Source: Enterococcus mundtii
GTDB taxonomy: Bacteria; Bacillota; Bacilli; Lactobacillales; Enterococcaceae
DNA length: 64,000 bases
Assembly: GCF_002947535.1 (NCBI RefSeq)
Contig: NZ_PUAP01000021.1
Location: forward strand, 100,183-164,182
Reading direction: 5' to 3'
Shown piece by piece: positions 17,617-25,192 of the stretch. A program made the translations under genes and the position numbers. Numbering within the stretch: position 1 is the stretch's first letter; every line of letters starts with the position of its first letter. Under the pieces are notes generated by a model. The model worked only from the letters and a program-made list of their open reading frames with translations. It did no database searches and was not told the origin of the DNA.

Positions 17617-18247
17617 TTGAATTGATTAATTTGGGAAAACAGTATAAGCAAAAAATTTTATTTCAAGATGTGAATGTTACCTTCAATGAAGGAAAAAAAT
17701 CTTTTATTAAAGGAATAAATGGTTCCGGAAAAAGTGTACTTATGAAGCTCATTGTAGGATACTCTACCCCAACAAAAGGGATGGTCAAAGTTGCTGGAAA
17801 AATAATAGGTGTAGATCAAGATTTTATACCTGATGCTGGAGTTTTCATTAACTCACCTGATTTTATTAAAAGTTGGACTGGTGCAGAAAATTTGTTGTAT
17901 TTAGCAAATATCCGCAAAGTAGCTAATGAAAAAAAATTCGTTTTTTAGCAAGTCAATTGAATCTAGAAAAAGATCTGAATAAAAAGTATAAATATTATTC
18001 ACTTGGTATGAAACAAAAATTAAGAATCATTCAAGCGCTTATGGATGAACCTACCTATTTGATTCTAGACGAACCTTTTGATGCTCTTGATAAAAACAGT
18101 CGAGAAAATGTTTTGGATTTGTTAGATAATTACCTTAGTGAAGATACTCAAAGAATTCTAATTTTTTCTAGTCATAACGATATGATGGAAGACTTTGCAG
18201 ATCACATCTACGAACTTGAAAATCAAACGCTACTTCAAATAAAATGA
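17613..18247 (+). pseudogene. ABC transporter ATPase, one-base frameshift
   Basis: The first part (17613-17948) has Walker A GINGSGKSV; the second part (in frame up to 18247) has signature SLGMKQKLR, Walker B LILDEPFDALD and H-loop SSHND. The frame breaks at a run of eight A (17929-17936); nine A would give one ATPase of 211 residues, the usual length for small bacteriocin/lantibiotic-type exporters. The start is TTG at 17613, overlapping the previous stop. Either the cassette is dead, the base call is wrong, or ribosome/polymerase slippage on the A tract rescues it. Confidence 0.8.
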
Positions 18248-18333
18248 ATAAATAAATTTATATAGCATACACCCTATTGGATTTAAAAAATCTGATATTA
18301 TTAGTGGATCATCTGAATTCAGCCTTTTCTTCT

Positions 18334-19227
18334 TCAATCAATACCCCAAAGAAATCGACTAACTTCTCGATCCACTTCTTCATTTTCATGAAGCATACTA
18401 TGTGAGGCCCCTTCACCCTCTTCGACCTTTTCCATTACAGGATTACCGTGTTGCTTCAACAAGGCATAGACTGCCAATGCACTATTCAGCGGAACAGTTC
18501 CATCACTTAGCTCTACTTCACTCAACTGCCCTGCAACCAATAAAAATTGTGTGTTGGTTGGGAGATTTCCTACCATGGTTTGATAATCTTGATACCTTGA
18601 AGACACCACTGTTGGCCCATTTTCGAGTAAATCAGCTAAATTTTGACCGCTATCATCCACGAAATCATTGAAAGGTGCGCCTAACGCTACAAACTTTTCA
18701 ACTTGCGGTAAAGTGGTTTCTTGCCCATACGTGACTAGATAACGGAGTCCGCTGACCCCACCCATTGAATGTCCGACAATGTTCACCTTGTTGATTTGAT
18801 CAGTTGTCTGCAAATAAACCAGACATGCACGAATCCATTCTGCTTGGTTCCACTCATTATTTTCATTGTCTTCGAAAAGTACTTGGATCATCGGATTGGT
18901 TGCTTCTTTTGATAAAGCACCTTGGGCTTGAACATTTCCATTGATATCTACAGTCAATGTCAATTCTTGCTGCCCTTTGCTTTCCGTTTCTAAACGATCG
19001 ATCATTCCTTTGAACGAATTCACTGTCCCTTTATATCCGTGAACAAATAAGGTAGGTATAGTTCCTTTTTCCACTGGTTTCACTTGGCTTGTCACCGTTG
19101 TTTCCGTGGAGGCAGTTTCTTTTTGGCTTTTGTTTTCTTGCGTTTGGCAACCAGATAGGATTAGCAGTACCAGCAACACCATGCGACTTAGCACCCGATT
19201 AAAATTTACTTTATTTTGTTTTATCAC
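18334..19227 (-). CDS. DUF915-type alpha/beta hydrolase lipoprotein
   Basis: This protein of 297 residues has a lipoprotein signal peptide with lipobox LSGC, a linker rich in Thr/Glu/Lys, then an alpha/beta hydrolase fold. FVHGYKGT is the oxyanion region, GHSMGG is the nucleophile elbow (Ser), and SHSMLHEN near the C-terminus supplies the His. It is probably anchored outside the membrane as a lipase or esterase of unknown substrate. GTG at 19227 has GGAG eight bases upstream and is preferred over the longer frame to 19245. A 3' remnant of a paralogue lies at 14554-14640. Confidence 0.85.
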   Translation of the reverse strand: MIKQNKVNFNRVLSRMVLLVLLILSGCQTQENKSQKETASTETTVTSQVKPVEKGTIPTLFVHGYKGTVNSFKGMIDRLETESKGQQELTLTVDINGNVQAQGALSKEATNPMIQVLFEDNENNEWNQAEWIRACLVYLQTTDQINKVNIVGHSMGGVSGLRYLVTYGQETTLPQVEKFVALGAPFNDFVDDSGQNLADLLENGPTVVSSRYQDYQTMVGNLPTNTQFLLVAGQLSEVELSDGTVPLNSALAVYALLKQHGNPVMEKVEEGEGASHSMLHENEEVDREVSRFLWGID

Positions 19228-19251
19228 TTTTCTCACTCCTTTCATTCAAAA

Positions 19252-19286
19252 CAAAAAAGAGCTGAGATGACTAGGCATCCCAACTC
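19252..19286 (-). terminator. Terminator after nusG
   Basis: GAGTTGGGATG (19286-19276) pairs with CATCTCAGCTC (19269-19259) through 11 positions including G-U pairs, followed by a T-tract at 19258-19253. Confidence 0.8.
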
Positions 19287-19307
19287 CTCCATTATTCTGA
19301 TCACTGT

Positions 19308-19853
19308 TTAGTCGATCTTGTCTACTTGATCAAAATCAAGCTCTGTACTTGTTTCACGACCGAACATGTCAATGTTTACTTTTAGTTTTTCTTTTTCTTC
19401 ATCGACTTCTGTCACTTGACCTTCTAATCCAGCAAAAGCTCCTTCGATGATCTTAACAACTTCGCCAACTTCTACTTTAAGTTCGTTTTGACGTAAACTC
19501 ATACCGATTGAACGTAAGATATGATTTACTTCTTCCGGTAATAAAGGTGCAGGCTTACTTCCTGCTCCGTGAGAACCAACAAAACCTGTAACGCCCGGTG
19601 TGTTACGGACAACATACCATGAAGCATCTGACATGATCATTTCTACTAAGACATATCCAGGGAATGTTTTATGAACGATTTCTTTTTCTTTCCCATTTTT
19701 TACTTCAGTTTCTGTTTCTTCAGGAACAACGACACGGAAAATAAAATCAGCCATTTTCATACTTTGCGCACGTGACTCGATATTTGCTTTTACTTTGTTT
19801 TCGTATCCAGAGTATGTATGCAATACATACCAATTTTTTTCAAAAGATTCCAT
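19308..19853 (-). CDS. nusG: Transcription termination/antitermination protein NusG
   Basis: This 181-residue protein has the NGN domain (WYVLHTYSGYENKVKANI at the start; TFPGYVLVEM in the middle) and a C-terminal KOW domain (VGEVVKIIEGAFAGLEGQV). It binds RNA polymerase and modulates pausing and termination. ATG follows GAGGAGCCTTCA. TATAAT (19925-19920) lies upstream with only a weak -35. In Bacillus subtilis nusG follows secE directly and precedes rplK; here an Rgg-like gene and a small gene separate it from secE, and about 14 kb separate it from rplK. Confidence 0.97.
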   Translation of the reverse strand: MESFEKNWYVLHTYSGYENKVKANIESRAQSMKMADFIFRVVVPEETETEVKNGKEKEIVHKTFPGYVLVEMIMSDASWYVVRNTPGVTGFVGSHGAGSKPAPLLPEEVNHILRSIGMSLRQNELKVEVGEVVKIIEGAFAGLEGQVTEVDEEKEKLKVNIDMFGRETSTELDFDQVDKID

Positions 19854-20226
19854 TGAAGGCTCCTCATTTCATTTGTAAAATAAAAAAACCTCAGTTCCCC
19901 GAAGCTTTTCCTCTCTTTGATTATAGCACCGTTTGATGGTTTTTACTAGTGACTTATTTTTTGTACTCGAGTGATCGTAAAATTGTTATTTATTCTTATT
20001 TTGACAAAAAACTTATATGATCAACTGTTTTTTTAAGAATAATTTTAAACAAAAAAACTCATTTTATAAAGAGAGGGCAATAAAAATATTTTTGGTTTTT
20101 GTTATTCTATAAAAAGACCTATGAAAATACATACCCAAGTCAATATTATTTATTTCTACAACGTACAATTATAGTCGTAAGGAATCTTATTGAGCTTTAT
20201 AGAAATTTACGAGAGGAGGTATCCCG
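19854..20226. other. AT-rich intergenic region between divergent nusG and small gene
   Basis: It holds the nusG -10 (TATAAT at 19925-19920, minus strand) and, on the plus strand, a weak -10 candidate TATAGT near 20170 for the small gene at 20227. Otherwise it is AT-rich and has no gene I can support. Confidence 0.4.
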
Positions 20227-20388
20227 ATGGAAACAATAAGACAACTCATTGCAACGATTTTTGATTGGTTAGATTCTCTCGCACTGATTCTCTCCTGTAT
20301 CACTGTTTTCTTTTTAAGCTTAAAAGTCTCGTCCTTGGAAAAAGAAGTAAAGATACTAAAGGATACTTATGAGAACCATTCCAAATAA
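20227..20388 (+). CDS. Small single-span membrane protein
   Basis: This 53-residue protein has one hydrophobic segment (LALILSCITVFFLSLKV, residues about 17-33) and a charged C-terminal tail (LEKEVKILKDTYENHSK). The ATG has a strong GAGAGGAGGTATCCCG ribosome binding site. A bidirectional terminator follows. Size and layout resemble small membrane peptides such as holin-like or immunity-type peptides, but I do not recognise it. It lies convergent to an Rgg-like regulator. Confidence 0.65.
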   Translation: METIRQLIATIFDWLDSLALILSCITVFFLSLKVSSLEKEVKILKDTYENHSK

Positions 20389-20465
20389 TAGTCACATTGC
20401 ATGATTCAAATCAGTACATATCTACATTTCCAGATAGTCCGAACAGTTCAAACTCTCCCTTAATA

Positions 20466-20513
20466 AGCCAACAAAAAACGAAAAGATAGCAAACTTTTTG
20501 GTTTTTGTTGGCT
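20466..20513. terminator. Bidirectional terminator
   Basis: AGCCAACAAAAA (20466-20477) pairs with TTTTTGTTGGCT (20502-20513). It sits between the convergent small gene and the Rgg-like gene and serves either strand. Confidence 0.75.
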
Positions 20514-20531
20514 TCTAAGAAATTTTTTACC

Positions 20532-21425
20532 TCATATGTTAAAAATATGTTCAATCTCGTATTGTGCTTCAAATCTATGTAAATCAGCTAAAAATTCATT
20601 CTTTAACTTGCTCGTTCCAATCAATTCTAATCCCTTAATAAAATCCTTTATTTTTTTCCTGACAGCCTCTCCTTCGATGTGCGCAAGTAAAAGTTGATAA
20701 AACCGGTGATATATTTCAGTTTCTCGCTGAAAAATAATTCTGCGTCGAGTCTCAAATAGTTTTTCCAAATAATACTTAGCTAATTTTAGCTCTTCTCTTT
20801 CAATCATCAGTAAAAACACATTATTATAAATACCTGATAATATGGAATGGAAGATCTCAAACTCTCCATTTCTCATCACATTTTTTTCTACTTCTTTCAA
20901 CCGCTGTTTAATGTAACTTGTTTCAAATAAATAGAGGAGACTAGCAAAGGTCGTCATTTCAAATCTTCCCCACTCATCGATTTTCTCTAAATAATCAGAT
21001 AATCTTTTCAGATAATTAGTATCTTTTTTATTTAATTTTTTTACACCATCGATCCCCTCATACCACTTATAAGTTTTGACAGCAAGATAATTTCTTATGA
21101 CGACTAAATCATCTGAGTATTCTACTTCTTGGGCTAGTTTTTTTAATTGATAATTGACTGCACCACTATTTTTTTCTAGATTCCGGAACATTTTCTTCAA
21201 ACTCAAATTTTTTTGAGATACCTTATCTCCATCAAGATAAAACATGAATTCATCGATCGTCATATTCAATCGTTCTAATAATTCTAAAAAGACTAATAAT
21301 GGTAGATGATTTTTCCCATTCTCATATTTAGCTAACGTTTCCCGCGAAACAATTCCATGCGCTAGTTTTTTTTGAGAGATGCCTCTATCAACACGCATTT
21401 TTTTTAATAATTCATGAACTTCCAT
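20532..21425 (-). CDS. Rgg/MutR-like transcriptional regulator
   Basis: This protein of 297 residues begins with an XRE-type helix-turn-helix (MRVDRGISQKKLAHGIVSRETLAKYENG), followed by a long helical region without enzymatic motif, as in Rgg/GadR/MutR regulators that sense peptides through TPR-like repeats. The frame continues to TTG at 21446; I choose the ATG at 21425 for spacing from AAGGTGG, and 21428 is also possible. No short hydrophobic pheromone gene is evident beside its start. It is inserted between secE and nusG, which are adjacent in Bacillus subtilis. Confidence 0.8.
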   Translation of the reverse strand: MEVHELLKKMRVDRGISQKKLAHGIVSRETLAKYENGKNHLPLLVFLELLERLNMTIDEFMFYLDGDKVSQKNLSLKKMFRNLEKNSGAVNYQLKKLAQEVEYSDDLVVIRNYLAVKTYKWYEGIDGVKKLNKKDTNYLKRLSDYLEKIDEWGRFEMTTFASLLYLFETSYIKQRLKEVEKNVMRNGEFEIFHSILSGIYNNVFLLMIEREELKLAKYYLEKLFETRRRIIFQRETEIYHRFYQLLLAHIEGEAVRKKIKDFIKGLELIGTSKLKNEFLADLHRFEAQYEIEHIFNI

Positions 21426-21598
21426 CATTCCCACCTTACTTATCAATTAATGGATTCGTTATTTGTTAAATTATTCACAATTATATCTTTACATTGCCAA
21501 ACCTTTCTCTAATAAATAAGTGACAGATAAAAAAATAGAGCTTCCAATTGATTGATAATCATGGATAGCTCGCCTTTTATTTAGATAAACTCATTGAA

Positions 21599-21769
21599 TT
21601 ATTGCAAGATCCATGCAAACAGACTTTGGATCGCTGTATCCATCACGAAAAACATTAGTCCGAAGATGATCGATGTTTCGATAACGACTAGTGTATCTTT
21701 ACGTAATTGTTTTTTACTTGACCAAGTCACTTGTTTCATTTCATCTTTTACACTTTTAAGAAATTTCAT
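21599..21769 (-). CDS. secE: Preprotein translocase subunit SecE
   Basis: This 56-residue protein has the conserved amphipathic segment VKDEMKQVTWSSKKQLRKDT followed by one membrane helix (IETSIIFGLMFFVMDTAI), the standard short SecE of Firmicutes. It stabilises SecY in the translocon. ATG is preceded by GGAGGCTTACG. It lies 17 nt after rpmG in the same unit. A hairpin with arms GAGCT/AGCTC and a T-tract near 21535 probably ends the transcript. Confidence 0.95.
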   Translation of the reverse strand: MKFLKSVKDEMKQVTWSSKKQLRKDTLVVIETSIIFGLMFFVMDTAIQSLFAWILQ

Positions 21770-21786
21770 CGTAAGCCTCCTCCTTG

Positions 21787-21939
21787 TTATTTTGTCTCTT
21801 TATGTAATGTGTATTGATTACAATATTTACAAAATTTGTTGATTTCCAAACGCTCGCCGCTTTTTCCTTCACTAATCGACTTAGTATAGTTTCGAGAACC
21901 ACAAACGGAACATGCTAATGCCGCTTTTTTCTTTGCCAT
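21787..21939 (-). CDS. rpmG: Large ribosomal subunit protein bL33
   Basis: This 50-residue protein has the zinc-ribbon type Cys pairs CSVC and CKYC and the L33 motif CGSRNYTK, so it is the Cys-containing (C+) form. The C+ form is usually replaced by a Cys-free paralogue under zinc starvation. ATG follows GAGGAGGGGAAACGG. It begins the rpmG-secE unit, with a TTGACA promoter upstream. Confidence 0.95.
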   Translation of the reverse strand: MAKKKAALACSVCGSRNYTKSISEGKSGERLEINKFCKYCNQYTLHKETK

Positions 21940-21980
21940 CCGTTTCCCCTCCTCACTGAAAACCAAATTTATACCATACT

Positions 21981-22009
21981 ACATTATCATGTAAATTATT
22001 TTATGTCAA
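21981..22009 (-). promoter_or_regulatory. Promoter of rpmG-secE
   Basis: On the minus strand TTGACA (22009-22004), a 17-bp spacer and TAATGT (21986-21981), about 35 nt before the rpmG ribosome binding site. Confidence 0.65.
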
Positions 22010-22097
22010 TTAGTGATCGTACGCTCTACTGTTTTTATTTTAGTTATGATATGATTACTTAAAGGATTTTAAAAATGAACAATCTGGAGGTATGACT

Positions 22098-22742
22098 ATG
22101 CTATTAAAAACTCTTGTTTACAAGAAAAAAGATTTGACTACCGTCTCTGAGACAAGCAACTTGGAAGAAGCATTAGAAATTTTAGAAACATCCGGTTACC
22201 GTTGTGTACCGATTCTTGATACTTCCGGGAATATTTTCCGTGGAAATATTTATAAAATGCACATCTATCGTCACAAAGCAAATGGCGGCGATATGACTTT
22301 ACCGGTCACTCATCTATTGAAAAACGCAACAAAATTCATTTATTTAGATACCTCTTTCTTTAAAGTATTCTTTACGATCAAAGAGCTGCCATACATCGCT
22401 GTACTTGATAGCCAAAACCATTTCTATGGGATTTTGACACACAGTACATTGCTTGGTATGTTGTCTCAGTCTTGGAGCGTAGAACAAGGAAGCTACGTCT
22501 TGACGATTGCTTCGACAGGTAAACAAGGTGACTTAGCGGCGATTTCAAAGATCATCGCAAAATATAGTAGCATTGCTAGTTGTATCACTTTAGATATCGA
22601 AAAAGATGAATACATCCGTCGTACCTTGATCACTCTACCTGCGCATACAGAAAAAAGTGTCTGTGATTCGATCGTCAATCACTTAGAAAAGAAAAATTAC
22701 AAAGTGATCGAAATTGAAAACTTACAAGATTCTGATAAATAA
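22098..22742 (+). CDS. cbpA: Cyclic di-AMP-binding CBS/ACT protein CbpA
   Basis: This 214-residue protein has a pair of CBS domains (residues about 5-125, e.g. SGYRCVPILDTSGNIFRGNI and ELPYIAVLDSQNHFYGILTH) and a C-terminal ACT-like domain (SYVLTIASTGKQGDLAAISKI onward). The layout matches Listeria CbpA, a c-di-AMP receptor. Two in-frame ATGs are close; the second, at 22098, has GGAGG at the better distance. It is a single-gene unit with a shared terminator downstream. The ligand is inferred from family. Confidence 0.82.
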   Translation: MLLKTLVYKKKDLTTVSETSNLEEALEILETSGYRCVPILDTSGNIFRGNIYKMHIYRHKANGGDMTLPVTHLLKNATKFIYLDTSFFKVFFTIKELPYIAVLDSQNHFYGILTHSTLLGMLSQSWSVEQGSYVLTIASTGKQGDLAAISKIIAKYSSIASCITLDIEKDEYIRRTLITLPAHTEKSVCDSIVNHLEKKNYKVIEIENLQDSDK

Positions 22743-22795
22743 AAACCTGTTTAGTGGTTGATATTTACTAACTATTTTTCGAAAAATCATATTTC

Positions 22796-22850
22796 AAAAA
22801 AGCCAGAAATCCCAAAATCATTTAAGACTTTTGGAATTCCTGGCTTTTTT
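22796..22850. terminator. Bidirectional terminator between cbpA and queT
   Basis: AAAAAAGCCAGAAATCCCAA pairs with the mirror arm ending TGGAATTCCTGGCTTTTTT, with oligo-A before and oligo-T after, so it works for both convergent genes. Confidence 0.88.
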
Positions 22851-22866
22851 ACTCGATTAAAAACAA

Positions 22867-23370
22867 TCATACACGATCGTTGAATTTCACTGCTTGGTCT
22901 AGATAATACATCAATGGCGCAGAAACAGCCATCACGATAAATTCACTTAACGCAAGTGTACCATAGGTTGTCCAAAACGCTTGACCGCCAGTTGGTACTA
23001 ACATATAAGCAATCATAAACATACTGATTGTAAAGAACGCTGTATTTAATGCTAAGCGCACTTTGACATTTTTCACTTTATTTTGGATAAGTGCCGTTAG
23101 TCCTAATGCAAGTAGTGTTTGACCACCACCGAAAATCACATCCATAACACCAAAACCATAAATGGCATTATAAACGATCACGCCACCTAAGACACCCCAT
23201 AATAATTTTCGATTGAATACAACTAAATGATTCAAACTTTCTGAAATACGAAATTGGATTGGTCCTGAAGATACAGGTGCTACCAAAATCGTTAACGCTA
23301 GATATAATGCCATGATCAGCCCATTAACAACGACTACCATCAGTCGTTGCCTACTCTTTGTTCTCTCCAT
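22867..23370 (-). CDS. queT: QueT family queuosine-precursor ECF transporter S component
   Basis: This 167-residue membrane protein has five to six helices and the QueT-type segments FRISESLNHLVVFN and FGFGVMDVIFGG-like GFGVMDVIFGGGQ. It is the substrate-binding S component that uses a shared ECF energy-coupling module to import preQ0/preQ1-type queuosine precursors. The upstream RNA is a recognisable preQ1-I riboswitch, which supports the substrate. ATG follows AATGAGGAATAGAAT. Confidence 0.92.
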   Translation of the reverse strand: MERTKSRQRLMVVVVNGLIMALYLALTILVAPVSSGPIQFRISESLNHLVVFNRKLLWGVLGGVIVYNAIYGFGVMDVIFGGGQTLLALGLTALIQNKVKNVKVRLALNTAFFTISMFMIAYMLVPTGGQAFWTTYGTLALSEFIVMAVSAPLMYYLDQAVKFNDRV

Positions 23371-23386
23371 ATTCTATTCCTCATTT

Positions 23387-23426
23387 CTCCTAGTTTTGTT
23401 AATGCGGGATGGTCGACGAACCGCAA
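23387..23426 (-). promoter_or_regulatory. preQ1 class I riboswitch
   Basis: The minus strand reads CTTGCGGTTCGTCGACC, then ATCCCGC, then an A-rich tail AACAAAACTAGGAG. GCGG pairs with CCCGC in the first stem, and the tail contains the ribosome binding site, as in the compact H-type pseudoknot of preQ1-I aptamers that blocks initiation. It starts at the predicted transcription start and controls queT. Confidence 0.85.
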
Positions 23427-23431
23427 GGCGT

Positions 23432-23459
23432 ATTATAACATAACAATTCTAGATTACAA
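23432..23459 (-). promoter_or_regulatory. Promoter of queT
   Basis: On the minus strand TTGTAA (23459-23454), 16 bp and TATAAT (23437-23432). Predicted initiation near 23425 coincides with the first base of the riboswitch. Confidence 0.65.
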
Positions 23460-24069
23460 CCTTCCCTCTATACACCCATTTCAGCATTTTTACCTTAACT
23501 TGAAAAGATTGTTATAAAAAATAAAAGAAGTAAAAACAAGCAAGACACCTCGATTAGTTAGTGCAAGACCTTACTGAACAGCATCGTTGAGAGATTGGGG
23601 CTTGATAGATAAAGGAATCGCGCTCTTTTTATCAAAAAAATGGGTGCCAGCGTTGACTAACACTTCCCAGACAATTCTTCGTTTCTATCTTTTACCTACG
23701 TTTTTTCGTTTGTTCTTTATTGTATTTTCTAACTTAACTTCTTTTTCATTTCCCCAAACCTCTGCTATAATAACCAAGATTGTAATTCTTTTGACAATAA
23801 TGACGAGGTGCTTTGTTGAACCTTCACTGGTTGACTCTATTAGAAAACCAACCGCTTATAGTGAGAAGATTTAGTGAAGCATCGTTGATCTATTTACATG
23901 ACTAAAACCACAAGTATTCACAGCTGTTGATTAAATCTGACACTGCTTGCTCTCCTTTTGACTATGTCGCCTTGCTATCGTATGCCAATGAGAACTCATG
24001 AAGGAGCCCGACAAGACTTGTTTTCTCAACTCAAGTACTCGATACTTTGGTGCATTCCAGGAGGAAAAA
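23460..24069. other. Long intergenic region with a leader for the lipid kinase
   Basis: I see no convincing gene here. TATAAT (23766-23771) with TTTTCA 17 bp upstream could start a transcript that runs about 290 nt to the kinase gene. That stretch contains a nested inverted repeat: CTTCACT with AGTGAGAAG outside and GGTTG with CAACC inside (about 23821-23868). No riboswitch class is recognised. A 95-codon open frame on the plus strand (23587-23874) has no good ribosome binding site and looks accidental. Confidence 0.45.
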
Positions 24070-25074
24070 ATGAATTTTCATTATCACCTATTAATCAACC
24101 AAGCTGCTGGTAGCGGAAATGGAAAGAAAACAGCAGATAAGATTTTACCAATTTTTGAAAAAAAGAAACTTTCCTATACGGTTCACTATAGTGAATACAA
24201 AGGACACGATACACTTATAGCCGAACGCTTAGCCAAAGAAACCCTCATTGAATGGGGAGAGGATATAAATGCTGATACTATCGGATGGTACCCGCTTCTC
24301 ATCGTTATTGGTGGAGATGGTACACTACATCAGGTTCTAAATACGTTTCATCATTTATGCGTCTCGTTTCCTGTCGGTTTCATACCAGCCGGTTCGGGCA
24401 ATGACTTTGCTCGTGGGATTGGGTTAAGTAGAGATCCAGAAAAAGCTTTAGAAACGATTTTAGCAACCAAAGAACCACAAAAAATCAATGTGTTGCATTA
24501 TGAAGAAAAAGTAAACGATCGCGAAGGGTTGGCACTCAATAATTTTGGGATCGGGTTAGACGCAGCAATCGTTCATGCTACGAATCATTCCAATGCAAAA
24601 AAACGATTGAATAAGTATAATTTAGGCTCGCTTTCTTATATTTTTTCTTTACTGTATGTTCTTTTCTCACAAAAAGGCTTTCCGATTCTTGTAGATATCG
24701 GTGGGAAACGTGTGAATTTTAAAAAAGCCTTTCTATGTACAGCAACCAATCATCCCTATTTCGGTGGAGGAGTGTCGATTGTTCCTACCGCGGATGTAAC
24801 CAAACCGACGATCGATTTCGTGGTTGTCGAACGAGTAAATCTATTTAAAATTGCTTGGTTGCTCCTTTTGTTATTACAGAAGAAGCAAATGCAATCAAAG
24901 TATTTCCATCACTATACAACGAGCAAACTTAGAATTGTTTCTACTATTCCCCAATATGGTCAAGAAGATGGAGAAGATTTAGAAAAACAATCGTTTGATT
25001 TACAACTAACAAATAACACACAGTTATTGTGGTGTGAAAAAATAGTAATGAGCGAAGAACAGCCAACCTCTTGA
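24070..25074 (+). CDS. Diacylglycerol/lipid kinase family protein
   Basis: This 334-residue soluble kinase has the DAGK catalytic fold: NQAAGSGNGKK near residue 10, IGGDGTLHQVLN at residues 80-91, and PAGSGNDFARGIG. This class includes DgkB-type diacylglycerol kinases that recycle diacylglycerol from lipoteichoic acid synthesis and related YegS-like enzymes; I cannot decide between them. The frame opens at 23998, but the ATG at 24070 is preceded by CCAGGAGGAAAAA and gives the normal N-terminus. A strong terminator follows. Confidence 0.88.
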   Translation: MNFHYHLLINQAAGSGNGKKTADKILPIFEKKKLSYTVHYSEYKGHDTLIAERLAKETLIEWGEDINADTIGWYPLLIVIGGDGTLHQVLNTFHHLCVSFPVGFIPAGSGNDFARGIGLSRDPEKALETILATKEPQKINVLHYEEKVNDREGLALNNFGIGLDAAIVHATNHSNAKKRLNKYNLGSLSYIFSLLYVLFSQKGFPILVDIGGKRVNFKKAFLCTATNHPYFGGGVSIVPTADVTKPTIDFVVVERVNLFKIAWLLLLLLQKKQMQSKYFHHYTTSKLRIVSTIPQYGQEDGEDLEKQSFDLQLTNNTQLLWCEKIVMSEEQPTS

Positions 25075-25119
25075 TCCATGTATGCTTTTCTGGTGGATCG
25101 TCTACCATTCCAATGAAAA

Positions 25120-25156
25120 GCCACCCGAAACGATAGCGTTTCGGGTGGCTTTTTTT
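25120..25156 (+). terminator. Terminator of the lipid kinase gene
   Basis: GCCACCCGAAACG pairs with CGTTTCGGGTGGC around a short loop and is followed by seven T. Confidence 0.93.
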
Positions 25157-25192
25157 GGCTGATGCTTCATACTTCCAACTTACGTTTCCTAT

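Noticed and set aside
23587..23874. 95-codon open frame on the plus strand
   Set aside because: No ribosome binding site, hydrophobic random-like sequence and TTT/AAA-rich composition; it lies in what looks like a leader or intergenic region.
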